DNA of 64,000 nucleotides from an uncultured Oscillospiraceae bacterium (GTDB lineage Bacteria > Bacillota > Clostridia > Oscillospirales > Oscillospiraceae): NCBI GenBank assembly GCA_944387065.1, contig CALXDM010000002.1, forward strand, positions 264,163 through 328,162. Reading direction: 5' to 3'. Positions 52,662 through 61,245 of this stretch are shown piece after piece. How positions within the stretch are numbered: the stretch's first letter is position 1; every line of letters begins with the position of its first letter. The translations under genes and the position numbers were made by a program. The notes beneath the pieces were generated by a model, which searched no databases, was not told where the DNA came from, and saw only the letters and a program-made list of their open reading frames with translations.

Positions 52662-54158
52662 GTGAGTTTCATTGACAGCATGATCGCGGCCGTGTCCCCA
52701 AAGAAAGCATACGAGCGGGAGGCGTGGCGCCAAGGGCTGGAGGCCATGCGCGGGTATGACGCGGCCGGGTTCGGCCGGATCAATTCCGGGTGGAGGGCAC
52801 ACAACGAGAGCGCGGAGATCACAGACCGATACAGCCGGGACGTGGTACGCGCCCGCGCCCGGGACCTGGAGCGGAACAGCGACATTCTCCAGGCCGTGGT
52901 CCTGGCCTACAAGCGCAACGTGGTGGGAAAGGGCTTTACCCTACGGGCAAGGACCGGGGACGACGACCTGAACCGCAAGATCGAAAAACTGTGGCGTCAA
53001 TGGTGCAAGGCCAGAAACTGCGACGTGACCGGGGAGCAATCCTTTACCGAGATCCTACGCATGGCCGTGGAGCGCAAGAAGGTGGACGGCGGGATCCTGT
53101 TCCTGTTCCGCCACACTTCCGGCGGCGTGGTGCCGTTCAAGTTGCAGGCCATTGAGGTGGACGAACTGGACGTGACACAGAGCGCCCCGCACCGGCAGGG
53201 AAACCGCGTCGTGGGCGGGATCGAATATAATTCCTGGCGCCGGCCGGTGGGCTACTGGATCCAGCAATATGACCTGGAGGGGTGGCGCCTGCTGCAGCCG
53301 ATCTACATTGACGCCAAGGACGCCTATTTCCTGAAATCGAAACGGCGGCCCAGCCAGATCCGGGAAATGTCGGATATGTCCCACACGATCACCAGGATCC
53401 GGGACGTGAACGAGTTTATAAACGCGGTATCCGTCAAGGAGCGGATCGCGGCCTGCCTGGCGGTGCTGATCAAAAAGACCATTCCGACCGGGACAAGCCT
53501 GGGGCGGTCCGGGGTTCGCGGGCCTGACGGCCGCGTGGACTACGCCGGCAAGAAACTGGGGCCGGGCATGATCATGGAAATGGGCGCCGGCGACGAGGCC
53601 CAGGTGGTGGATCCAAAGGGAGCGGCCACCGACGCCACCGCGTTCCTGAAAGTTCAGCAGGGGCTGATCGGCGCGGGACAGGGATTGAGTTATGAGGCGG
53701 TGTCCCGCGACATGAGCGGGTCCACCTACTCCTCCGCCCGGCAAAACGCCATCGAGGACGAGGACACATACGCGGAGGACACGGAACTGCTGACGGAGTT
53801 CATGTCCGAGGTGTACGAGCAATTTATTATTTCGTGTTATCTCTCCGGGGTGATCACCTTCCCCGGGTTTTGGGATAAAAAGGCGGAGTATATGGCCCAT
53901 GACTGGGTGAAATCCCCGAAAAAGTGGATTGACCCGGCCAAGGAAAGCACCGCCGACAAAACCGCCCTGCAGAGCGGGCAAAAGACCTACCAAGAGATCT
54001 GCGCCGAGCGGGGCAAGGACTGGCGCCAGGCCATCGACGAAACCGCCGAGGTCCTGGAGTATGGCCGAGAAAAAGGCATTGAGATGGGAGGTGTAATTTT
54101 TGGAAATGGAACGGCAGCAGCCCAGCAGAACGCCGGAGGGCAACCGCCCCAGGGATAA
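52662..54158 (+). CDS. Portal protein, lambda family
   Basis: 498 residues with the lambda gpB pattern: INSGWRAHNESAEITDRYSRDVVRARARDLERN, then LFLFRH, VDELDVTQ and GLSYEAVSRDMSGSTYSSAR. Forms the dodecameric DNA channel at one capsid vertex. GTG start after GGGGAGG. Overlaps the protease gene by 59 bases. Confidence 0.95.
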   Translation: MSFIDSMIAAVSPKKAYEREAWRQGLEAMRGYDAAGFGRINSGWRAHNESAEITDRYSRDVVRARARDLERNSDILQAVVLAYKRNVVGKGFTLRARTGDDDLNRKIEKLWRQWCKARNCDVTGEQSFTEILRMAVERKKVDGGILFLFRHTSGGVVPFKLQAIEVDELDVTQSAPHRQGNRVVGGIEYNSWRRPVGYWIQQYDLEGWRLLQPIYIDAKDAYFLKSKRRPSQIREMSDMSHTITRIRDVNEFINAVSVKERIAACLAVLIKKTIPTGTSLGRSGVRGPDGRVDYAGKKLGPGMIMEMGAGDEAQVVDPKGAATDATAFLKVQQGLIGAGQGLSYEAVSRDMSGSTYSSARQNAIEDEDTYAEDTELLTEFMSEVYEQFIISCYLSGVITFPGFWDKKAEYMAHDWVKSPKKWIDPAKESTADKTALQSGQKTYQEICAERGKDWRQAIDETAEVLEYGREKGIEMGGVIFGNGTAAAQQNAGGQPPQG

Positions 54159-54735
54159 GGACCATGGCACCAGGAGCATGGGCCAGATCCTTTCCCGGGA
54201 GGACCAGCCCCAGGAGAGCAGACGCCGGACAATCAGTTTTTCCAGTGAGGAGCCATACCGGCGCTTTTTCGGCATGGAGATCCTGGACCACGGGGAGAAC
54301 GCGGTGGACCTGTCCCGCCTGAACAGCGTGGGCGTTCTCCTGTTCAACCACAACACCGACAAGGTGGTGGGAAAGGTGATCCGGGCCTGGGTGGAGAACC
54401 ACCGGGGCATGGCAGAAGTGGAGTTCGACACGGACGACGACGCCGAAAAGATCTTCGGGAAAGTGCGGTCCGGCACACTGAAAACCACGTCCGTGCGGTA
54501 CAGCGTGGACGCCTGGGAGGAAGTGGTGGCCGGGAAACAATCTGCGGATGGGCGATTTACCGGCCCTTGCCAGATCGCCCGGAAGTGGACGCCGCTGGAG
54601 GTGTCCGTGGTGTCCGTGCCTGCGGATCCCACTGTGGGAGTGGGACGGGCCGACACGGGCCAGACGTGCGCCCCCCTCTCCGTGTATGAGCGACAGATCC
54701 AAGCAAACAAAAATCTGATTTTCAACAGGAGGTAA
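54100..54735 (+). CDS. Prohead protease, HK97/S78 family
   Basis: 211 residues. Protease core at about 45-180: LLFNHNTDKVVGKV holds the catalytic His, TTSVRYSV the Ser, and WTPLEVSVVSVPADP is the family C-terminal motif. Matures the capsid by cutting scaffold or capsid N-terminus. TTG 54100 has GGAGGTG seven bases upstream; ATG 54106 is a close alternative. Confidence 0.9.
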   Translation: MEMERQQPSRTPEGNRPRDKDHGTRSMGQILSREDQPQESRRRTISFSSEEPYRRFFGMEILDHGENAVDLSRLNSVGVLLFNHNTDKVVGKVIRAWVENHRGMAEVEFDTDDDAEKIFGKVRSGTLKTTSVRYSVDAWEEVVAGKQSADGRFTGPCQIARKWTPLEVSVVSVPADPTVGVGRADTGQTCAPLSVYERQIQANKNLIFNRR

Positions 54736-54743
54736 GAAAAACC

Positions 54744-56300
54744 ATGAATGAACTGCAGAAAGCCCTTGCCCGCCAGCAGGAACTTGTGACCCTGGCCCGC
54801 AACGAGGGCCGGGACCTGACCGCCGAGGAGCAGGCGGAGTTCGACCGCTGCCAGGCCGTGATCGACGCCGGCAACGAGGGCGGAGAGGCCGGCGGCCAGC
54901 CCGCCGGCGGTGAGCGCGGCGCGGAGAACGGCGGCCAGGGCGCCCCGGCCGGCACCAACCAGCCCAGCGTGGCAGACACGCAGAGAGCGATCCAGGCGGA
55001 GCGCCAGCGCACCGCCGACATTATGGCCCTGTGCCGCCAGACCGGCATGGACGCGGAGGAGTATATCCGCAGCGGCGCCACCATGGACACCGTGCGGGCG
55101 GCGGCCGTGGACTTCCTGATCCAGCACAACGGCCCCGTGGGCGCCAGAATGTCCGACAACAGCCGGGAGCAGGACAACTTCCGCCAGGCGGCCGTGGACG
55201 GCCTGCTTATGCGTAGCGGCATGGAGGTGGAGCGCCCCAGCGAGAACGCGGAGCAAATGCGCGGCCTGTCCCTGCGCGATCTGGCCATTGAGTGCATGGC
55301 CCGGGAGGGCCTGGGGACCACGGCCTCCCTTCTCCGTATGTCCAAGGACGACCTGTGGAACATGGCCTGCCGCCAGTTCTTCAACCCCACGGCGGCCTTC
55401 CCCGCGATCCTGGACAACACGATCCGCAAGGCCATTGTGCAGAGATACCAGGCCGTCCCCACCACCTTCCAGGTGTGGACCACCAAGGGCAGCGTGACCG
55501 ACTTCAAGCCCACCAAGGATCACGAGTACCTGGCCGGCGGTGCCGGCGAGTTCCTGCGCGTGGGTGAGGGCGGCGAACTGAAACACGACACCCCGCAGAC
55601 CGAACTTCTCCCCCAGCGCCAGGTGGCAACCTACGGCCGCCAGTTCTCCATGACCCGGGAGGCGTTTATCAACGACGACGTGGGCTTTATCACCCAGGTG
55701 CCCGGTATGTACGCGGCCTCCGCCAAGCGCACGATCAACAAGCAGGTGTATTCCATCCTGTTCAACAACCCCACGATCTTCGACGGTGTGGCCCTGTTCC
55801 ACGCCAACCACAACAACCTGATCACCACCGGCGCGGCCCCGTCCATCGAAACCCTGCAGGCCATTATGATCAAACTGCTGAACCAGAAGGACCCCTTCGG
55901 GGACAGCATTATGGTGCAGCCCCGGTACATCATCGTGCCCGTGGGTTACGGGTTCCTTATGTCGCAGATCCTGGAAACCGCGCAGATCGACGTGGACGGG
56001 ATCGGCAGCCACACCGCAAACGCCCTGTATCAGTACCGGAACCGCCTGCAGGTGATCGAGGAGGGCACCCTGAACGCCCTGGCCGGTTCCAACGCGGTGC
56101 CCTGGTTCGTCGCGGGCGATCCCACCTATGCCCGTTCCATCCAGGTGGACTACCTGAACGGCCAGGAAACCCCGACCATTCGACGCATGGAGGTGGCCGG
56201 CCAACTGGGCTATGTGTGGGACATTTGGCTGGACTGGGGTATCACCGCCGTGGACTTCCGTGGTATTGCCAAGAACCCCGGAACCACCATCACGCTGTAA
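54744..56300 (+). CDS. Major capsid protein, Mu gpT-like, with N-terminal delta domain
   Basis: 518 residues. Residues 1-120 are helical and Gly/Ala/Glu-rich (scaffold-like delta domain, likely removed by the protease). The rest matches Mu-like major head subunit gpT: RQFSMTREAFINDDVG, ASAKRTINKQVYSILFNNPTIFDG, VALFHANHNNL. Forms the icosahedral shell. Taken with the lambda-type portal this is a mosaic head. Confidence 0.92.
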   Translation: MNELQKALARQQELVTLARNEGRDLTAEEQAEFDRCQAVIDAGNEGGEAGGQPAGGERGAENGGQGAPAGTNQPSVADTQRAIQAERQRTADIMALCRQTGMDAEEYIRSGATMDTVRAAAVDFLIQHNGPVGARMSDNSREQDNFRQAAVDGLLMRSGMEVERPSENAEQMRGLSLRDLAIECMAREGLGTTASLLRMSKDDLWNMACRQFFNPTAAFPAILDNTIRKAIVQRYQAVPTTFQVWTTKGSVTDFKPTKDHEYLAGGAGEFLRVGEGGELKHDTPQTELLPQRQVATYGRQFSMTREAFINDDVGFITQVPGMYAASAKRTINKQVYSILFNNPTIFDGVALFHANHNNLITTGAAPSIETLQAIMIKLLNQKDPFGDSIMVQPRYIIVPVGYGFLMSQILETAQIDVDGIGSHTANALYQYRNRLQVIEEGTLNALAGSNAVPWFVAGDPTYARSIQVDYLNGQETPTIRRMEVAGQLGYVWDIWLDWGITAVDFRGIAKNPGTTITL

Positions 56301-56323
56301 GGCAGTAAGGAGGTAAAACAGAT

Positions 56324-56656
56324 ATGAGCGCGAAATACTGGCAGAGAGGCGAAACCATCGACTACACCCCCACCGACGATCTGGCAAACGGTGACGTGGT
56401 GGACCTGGCCACCCGGATCGGCGTGGCTGGGAACGACATTCCGGCCGGCGAAACCGGCGCGGTCCACGTCGTGGGCGTGTTCGAGATCCCCAAGGCCACC
56501 GGCGCCGTCACGGTGGGCCAGGCCCTTTACTGGGACAAGGCGGCGGAAAACATCACCACCGCAGCGGGCAGCAGCCCGGCGAACACCCCGGCAGGCTGGG
56601 CCGTGGCGGCGGCCGGGTCCAGTGACGCCACGGTGCTGGTGAAACTGCTGGGCTAA
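56324..56656 (+). CDS. DUF2190 capsid decoration-type protein
   Basis: 110 residues, beta-rich, Gly/Ala-rich, with GAVTVGQALYWDKAAENITT typical of DUF2190, small capsid cement proteins next to the major capsid gene. Would bind the outside of the mature head. AAGGAGG site. Confidence 0.87.
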   Translation: MSAKYWQRGETIDYTPTDDLANGDVVDLATRIGVAGNDIPAGETGAVHVVGVFEIPKATGAVTVGQALYWDKAAENITTAAGSSPANTPAGWAVAAAGSSDATVLVKLLG

Positions 56657-56670
56657 AGGAGGGCCAGGCC

Positions 56671-57144
56671 ATGAAAGGATTGATTGCAAAGCGGCCGATC
56701 CTGTACCGGGGCCGTATGTATCGGGACGGGGAGAACCTGCCCGGCGACGACACCAGAATGGTGGCCGCGTGGCTGGAAAATGACAGCGCGGAACTGTGCG
56801 GAGCGGAACAGGACACCGCCATGGGAGGCCGGGAGGAGGCCCAGGAGCCGCCCAGGGGGCCGGAGAACACCCCGGAGGTATCCGGGGATACCGAGGGCCA
56901 GGGAGCGGCAGACGGCGGCCAGGAGGCCCGGGAACAGGCCGGAGAGGGCGAAACCGGAGGCATGATCGCCGGGCACCTGGATCCCAAAGACCTGGAGGGC
57001 CTGAAAAAGGCTGACCTGGAGCGCATGGCCAACGATATGGGCCTGGATATTTCCAAGGCCAAGACCAAGGCGGACCTGATCGCCGCGATCACGGCGGCGG
57101 AAGTCTACGCCCCCGCAGAGGATGAAAACGGGGGTGCCCTGTAA
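56671..57144 (+). CDS. Head-region protein with HeH/SAP-like C-terminus
   Basis: 157 residues: a short beta-like start, a disordered Glu/Gly/Pro stretch (about 48-95), and a helix-extension-helix motif (DLEGLKKADLERMANDMGLD...TKADLIAAI) near the end. Such proteins follow capsid genes in many phages; role unclear. Stop overlaps the next ATG by one base. Confidence 0.7.
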   Translation: MKGLIAKRPILYRGRMYRDGENLPGDDTRMVAAWLENDSAELCGAEQDTAMGGREEAQEPPRGPENTPEVSGDTEGQGAADGGQEAREQAGEGETGGMIAGHLDPKDLEGLKKADLERMANDMGLDISKAKTKADLIAAITAAEVYAPAEDENGGAL

Positions 57145-57479
57145 TGGGCGCCCCCTCCTTCAAGGACTGCGTGGCGGCGGATATTCACGGAGTATTCCTG
57201 AATACCCAGGAATTTGCAGACACACATACCATCGACGGCCGGAAAATGGACGCGGTGGTGGACGACGACGCCCTGCTGGAGCGGGACGCGGCCCGGGGAG
57301 GCGTCCACACGGATGGGACATACCGGACGCGGCGCCTGCTGTATGTGGATAAGACCGACTACGGTGGGCGGCCCATGTCGGGCAAGATCCTGAACCTGGA
57401 CGGCCGGGAGTATCGCGTGGTACAGGCAGACGAGGCGGCCGGCGTCCTGACCATTGAAATCGAGGCGATCCGCACATGA
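57144..57479 (+). CDS. Head-tail connector protein (FII/stopper-like)
   Basis: 111 residues, beta-rich; GYRTRRLLYVDKTDYG-like segment and GKILNLDGREYRVVQA resemble the lambda FII/Gifsy-2 head-tail joining family. Would seal the filled head and receive the tail. Overlaps the next gene by four bases. Confidence 0.7.
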   Translation: MGAPSFKDCVAADIHGVFLNTQEFADTHTIDGRKMDAVVDDDALLERDAARGGVHTDGTYRTRRLLYVDKTDYGGRPMSGKILNLDGREYRVVQADEAAGVLTIEIEAIRT

Positions 57480-58120
57480 TCCATATCGAGGTTGACACCC
57501 AGGCCGAAATTGAAAAAATTGCAAAAAGGCTGGAGTGGCAGGCCATAAAAGCGCCGGACGTTCTGCGTCTTTCCATCAATGCAACGGCCAGAAAAGTCCG
57601 AAAGCAGATCCCAAACAATGTGGAGGACGCCTACACCATCGATCCAAGTGTGCTGAAAGACCGAAAAAGGGGCGCCCCGACGGTCCAGACCGCAAAGCCG
57701 GGAAACATTATGGCGGTAATCCGGTCCAGAGGTCCGGTAAATGAATTGTCGGACTTCCTGGCAGAGGAAGGGAGCCGAGGCGTTAAGGCTAAGGTACGAA
57801 AAGACGGCGGGAAAAAACTGCTGGAGCGCGCCGGGGCAACTGCCTTTAAGGTGACGTTCAGAAGTACACACGAGGCCATAGCACAACGGAGGATAGGAGA
57901 AACCTATACAACGAGCGGGGCCGCAGATCGTGTGGAAAAATACGGTATGCCACGACGCGGACAATGGCCGGACATGACCAGAATTAAGGTTCTGACCGGG
58001 CCATCGGTTCCAAGCATGATGGGAAATGAGGACGTTCAGGAGCAGACAAGAACCATGCTCTATGACGTTCTGGACAGGGAGATCGAAAAGAGGATCGAAA
58101 AAACTATCCAGGGAAAATAA
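57476..58120 (+). CDS. Phage minor tail/connector protein (gpZ or HK97 gp10-like)
   Basis: 214 residues. Starts MIHIEVDTQAEIEKIAKRLE, with a basic central part and helical C-terminus; position and size fit the HK97 gp10/lambda Z group that completes the tail tip facing the head. Lower GC at its 3' end than its neighbours. Directly followed by the terminator of the reverse-strand lipoprotein gene. Confidence 0.65.
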   Translation: MIHIEVDTQAEIEKIAKRLEWQAIKAPDVLRLSINATARKVRKQIPNNVEDAYTIDPSVLKDRKRGAPTVQTAKPGNIMAVIRSRGPVNELSDFLAEEGSRGVKAKVRKDGGKKLLERAGATAFKVTFRSTHEAIAQRRIGETYTTSGAADRVEKYGMPRRGQWPDMTRIKVLTGPSVPSMMGNEDVQEQTRTMLYDVLDREIEKRIEKTIQGK

Positions 58121-58122
58121 AA

Positions 58123-58142
58123 GCGGCCCCGAGCGGGGCCGC
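58123..58142 (-). terminator. Terminator of the lipoprotein moron
   Basis: GCGGCCCC and GGGGCCGC form a tight hairpin (58123-58142); on the minus strand TTTTATTTT follows, ten bases past the lipoprotein stop. Confidence 0.88.
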
Positions 58143-58152
58143 CAATAGAAAT

Positions 58153-58881
58153 TTATACGCTGGGAACGAGTTGCACCTGGACGCCATCAATGGTGAGTGT
58201 AGTACCTTCCGGGAGGTCAATGTTTTTGTACTCCGGTTCGTACATATCCATCAATTCGTTTTGATCTTCGGTCCCCATGATCGCATTGATCCCACCGTCG
58301 TACAGATTACTGGAACTGACGTTTCCGCCGCCACTGACGGCCACAATGTTATACACACCGGCGGGGAAATCTTCACCGGCCACAAAGTTGCCGTTGCCAA
58401 GTTCCACCGTTTCCGTGATCTCCTGATTGCGGGGGGTCAACGGGGCGCCGCTGGCGTCGTCGCAGGTAAGGCGGACCGTCACGCCGGAAATGGAAAGCAC
58501 CACGCCGTCCGGCAGATCAATGTTGCTGTACTCCTGTTCGTACATATCCACCATTTCGTTTTGATCCTCCGTCCCCATAACGGCATTGATACCGCCACTA
58601 AAGGCGTTGCTGGAACTGACATTCCCGCCGCCGCTGACGGCTACAATGTCGTAAGTGCCGGCCGGAAAATCAATGCCGGCGGTGTAATTGCCGCTGGAAA
58701 ATTCCTGGTCAACGGTGATCGGTTCGGGATCGGCGGGGGGTGTGGAGGTGTCCGTGGTGGAACCTTCGGAGGTGGCGGGAGTGCCGGAGGCGTCCGGCGT
58801 CTGTTCGCCGTCCGAAATGGTACAGGCGGACAGGGAAACGGCCAGCGCCAGGGACAGCAAGAGCGCAAGAGATTTTTTCAT
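58153..58881 (-). CDS. Lipoprotein with duplicated domain, prophage cargo (moron)
   Basis: 242 residues: signal peptide with lipobox LSAC, a Ser/Thr/Pro linker (about 25-60), then two homologous repeats of about 80 residues (about 62-140 and 158-238). Each holds DFPAGxYxIVAVSGGGNVSSSN, GGINAxMGTEDQNE and a YxNIDLPxG motif. Exported and lipid-anchored. It is the only minus-strand gene in the visible prophage and has its own terminator and upstream repeats, the mark of a cargo gene expressed in the lysogen. Possible roles: superinfection exclusion or altered cell surface. Start at 58881; upstream in-frame codons lack a ribosome site. Confidence 0.85.
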   Translation of the reverse strand: MKKSLALLLSLALAVSLSACTISDGEQTPDASGTPATSEGSTTDTSTPPADPEPITVDQEFSSGNYTAGIDFPAGTYDIVAVSGGGNVSSSNAFSGGINAVMGTEDQNEMVDMYEQEYSNIDLPDGVVLSISGVTVRLTCDDASGAPLTPRNQEITETVELGNGNFVAGEDFPAGVYNIVAVSGGGNVSSSNLYDGGINAIMGTEDQNELMDMYEPEYKNIDLPEGTTLTIDGVQVQLVPSV

Positions 58882-58910
58882 CGTTTCTTCGTTCCTTTCT
58901 ATTCTGATTA

Positions 58911-58954
58911 TTACCACGATATGCAGAGTGTTACCACAAAGAATTTACCACAAA
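58911..58954 (-). repeat. Three TTACCAC repeats upstream of the lipoprotein gene
   Basis: TTACCAC occurs at 58911-58917, 58931-58937 and 58945-58951; the last two extend to TTACCACAAA. On the minus strand they read GTGGTAA in the promoter region of the lipoprotein gene and could be regulator sites. No clean -35/-10 pair was found. Confidence 0.6.
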
Positions 58955-58984
58955 AAGCGCCGAAAAGTCAAGGAGGCGAACACC

Positions 58985-59497
58985 ACGACACCGGAATTTT
59001 TGCAGGACGCCGTTGTGGCGGACCTGGCGGACCTGTTCGAGGGGCAGACCCTCCCCAGTTCCGCCGGGGACCGGCGGCCGATCCGGGTTTACTCCCAGGA
59101 CCTCCCGATCATTGAGGGGCTGGACGAAACCGAGGACCGGACCGAGGAGATACCGGAACCGTATATCATCGTGCGGACCAATGAGGGAAACATTCCAGAC
59201 GCCAACAGCGCCCAGGAGATCGACCTGATCCTGGTGGTATGCACCTATGACCGGAACCCGAACCGACAGGGATACAGGGACGTGCTGCACATCATCCAGG
59301 AGATCTACGGGAGGTACGCCAAAAATCCGCTGGTGCGGATCAAGGCGGACAGCGGCGGCGCGAGAGGCGGCCCGTGGTCCGTCAAGTACCCGATCAAGTG
59401 GGTTACACAGCAAGAGGACACCCACCCCTATTATTTCGGGGCCATGTCGCTGAAATTTGAGGCGCCAGCGGTGCGCCAGGAGGTGCCATTCACATGA
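58985..59497 (+). CDS. Tail completion/terminator-like phage protein with apparent ACG start
   Basis: About 170 residues. The middle (EIDLILVVCTYDRNPNRQGYRDVLHIIQEI) and the position just before the sheath gene fit a tail terminator or neck protein of contractile-tail phages. An AGGAGG site lies exactly eight bases before ACG (58985-58987) in the frame; no ATG, GTG or TTG is at that place. Alternatives are TTG 59000 (poor spacing) and GTG 58928 (no ribosome site). So this may be a weak non-standard start or a mutated ATG. Confidence 0.7.
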   Translation, partial: TTPEFLQDAVVADLADLFEGQTLPSSAGDRRPIRVYSQDLPIIEGLDETEDRTEEIPEPYIIVRTNEGNIPDANSAQEIDLILVVCTYDRNPNRQGYRDVLHIIQEIYGRYAKNPLVRIKADSGGARGGPWSVKYPIKWVTQQEDTHPYYFGAMSLKFEAPAVRQEVPFT

Positions 59498-59754
59498 CCA
59501 AGAGAACAACCAGAAAGGCGGCGGAGGCCGCCGGCACGGTGGTGTACTGCGGCCCGTCCATCAAGGGCGTGGCCAAACAGTTCACCGCCTACAACAACGG
59601 GATCCCGGAGGGGCTGAAAGTGGCGACCGAGAAAAACAAGGTCCTGGCCGCCCTGATCGTCCCCCTGGAGGACCTGCCGGAGGCCATGCGCCAGTTGCGC
59701 CAGAAATCCGGCCGTATCCACACCCTGTATAAAGCCGTACAGGGCAGAACCTAA
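59494..59754 (+). CDS. Small hypothetical tail-region protein
   Basis: 86 residues: TVVYCGPSIKGVAKQFTAYNNGIP then a helical end. Small proteins of this type lie just before the sheath gene in Mu-like phages. ATGA overlap with the previous stop; AGGAGG site. Function unknown. Confidence 0.7.
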   Translation: MTKRTTRKAAEAAGTVVYCGPSIKGVAKQFTAYNNGIPEGLKVATEKNKVLAALIVPLEDLPEAMRQLRQKSGRIHTLYKAVQGRT

Positions 59755-59769
59755 AGGGAGGGATCAACT

Positions 59770-61242
59770 ATGCCTTATAATCACGGCGTTTACAACCAGG
59801 AGCAGGAAACCAGCCTGACCACACCGATCCAGGGGACGGCGGGCCTGCAGGTCATCTTCGGCACCGCCCCGATCCACCTGGCGGAGGATCCGGCGGCGGC
59901 CGTCAACAAGCCCGTGGTGTGCTATTCCTTCGCGGAGTGCCAGCAGGCCATGGGCTATTCGGACGACTTCGAGAACTTCACCCTTTGCCAGAGCATGGAC
60001 GCCTGTTTCCGCGTGTTCAACGTGGCGCCCATTATCCTGGTGAATGTGCTGGACCCCGGCAAGAGCGGCCACACCACGCAGAACACGGAGGAGGAGTGCG
60101 CCGTGGCGGACGGTGCCGTGGCCTACGCAAAGCAGTTTGTCCTCCTGGACACCATCGTGGTCAAGAACGCGGACGCCACCCTGGTGGCCGGCAGCGACTA
60201 CGTGGCCACCCACGCGGAGGACGGCACGGTGACGATCACCATCCTGTCCGAGGCCGCCAAGGAGGCGGAAACCCTGAAAGTGGCCAGCACCAGCCTGAAA
60301 CCTGACGGCGTAACGGCGGCGGACATTGTGGGCGGCGTGGACGCCCTGACCGGGAAGGAAACCGGCCTGGAACTGGTGCGCCAGATCTATCCCCGTTTCG
60401 GCATGACGCCCGGGATCCTGCTGGCCCCCGGATGGAGCCACAACCCCACCGTGGCGGCGGCCCTCCAGGCCAAGACCGAGGGGATCAACGGGAACTTCGA
60501 CTGCGTGACCTACCTGGACATTTCCACGGACCCGGAGGAGGACGGCGCAGAGGTTTACACCGACGTGAAAACCGCCAAGGAGGCCCTGGGCGCCACCTCT
60601 CCCCACGCGGCGGCCCTGTGGCCCATGGGCGCGGTGGGCGACAAGGTTTATTACCTGTCCGCCATGTTTGCCGCCCTGACGGCCTACACGGACGCCGGCA
60701 ACAGCGACGTGCCCTATGAAAGCCCGTCCAACAAGGATTTGAAGATCACCAAAACCGTGCTGAAAGACGGAACGGAGGTTCTGCTGGACCAGCAGCAGGC
60801 CAACGACCTGCTGAACGCCAACGGCGTGATCACCGCCATCAACGCCAACGGGTACAAAGCCTGGGGCAACAACACGGCGGCCTATCCCTCTACCACTGAC
60901 CCCAAGGATCGGTGGCTGGCGGTGCGGCGGTTCTTCGACTGGGACGGCAACAACTTTATTTTGACCTATTTCCAGAAGGTGGACAAGCCGGGCAACACCC
61001 GACTGATCCAATCCATCGTGGACAGCCAGAACATCATCGGCAACGGGTACGTGGCCCGGGACTACTGCGCCGGATACCGGACCGAGTTCAAGAGCGACGA
61101 AAACCCGATCACCAACCTGCTGGACGGCCACCTGACTGTCCACACCTACCTGGCGCCCTATATCCCGGCGGAGTACATCGAGAATATCAGAGAATACGAC
61201 ACGGAGGCCCTGGAGGCCGCCCTGACTGGTGGAGGTGAATAA
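59770..61242 (+). CDS. Tail sheath protein
   Basis: 490 residues. The C-terminal sheath domain is clear (RWLAVRRFFDWDGNNFILTYFQKVDKPGNTRLIQSIVDSQN read in part), as is GMTPGILLAPGWSHNP in the middle. Forms the contractile outer tail; this fixes the phage as myovirus-like. AAAGGGAGG site. Confidence 0.95.
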   Translation: MPYNHGVYNQEQETSLTTPIQGTAGLQVIFGTAPIHLAEDPAAAVNKPVVCYSFAECQQAMGYSDDFENFTLCQSMDACFRVFNVAPIILVNVLDPGKSGHTTQNTEEECAVADGAVAYAKQFVLLDTIVVKNADATLVAGSDYVATHAEDGTVTITILSEAAKEAETLKVASTSLKPDGVTAADIVGGVDALTGKETGLELVRQIYPRFGMTPGILLAPGWSHNPTVAAALQAKTEGINGNFDCVTYLDISTDPEEDGAEVYTDVKTAKEALGATSPHAAALWPMGAVGDKVYYLSAMFAALTAYTDAGNSDVPYESPSNKDLKITKTVLKDGTEVLLDQQQANDLLNANGVITAINANGYKAWGNNTAAYPSTTDPKDRWLAVRRFFDWDGNNFILTYFQKVDKPGNTRLIQSIVDSQNIIGNGYVARDYCAGYRTEFKSDENPITNLLDGHLTVHTYLAPYIPAEYIENIREYDTEALEAALTGGGE

Positions 61243-61245
61243 ACC

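Noticed and set aside
53055..56387. A 1,110-codon open frame on the minus strand across the portal, protease and capsid genes
   Set aside because: It mirrors plus-strand genes with clear phage homology; GC-rich codon use keeps the opposite frame open. No ribosome site or recognisable domain.
58911..58954. TTACCAC repeats as a CRISPR-like or attachment-site array
   Set aside because: Only seven to ten bases long, three copies, uneven spacing; better seen as regulator sites.
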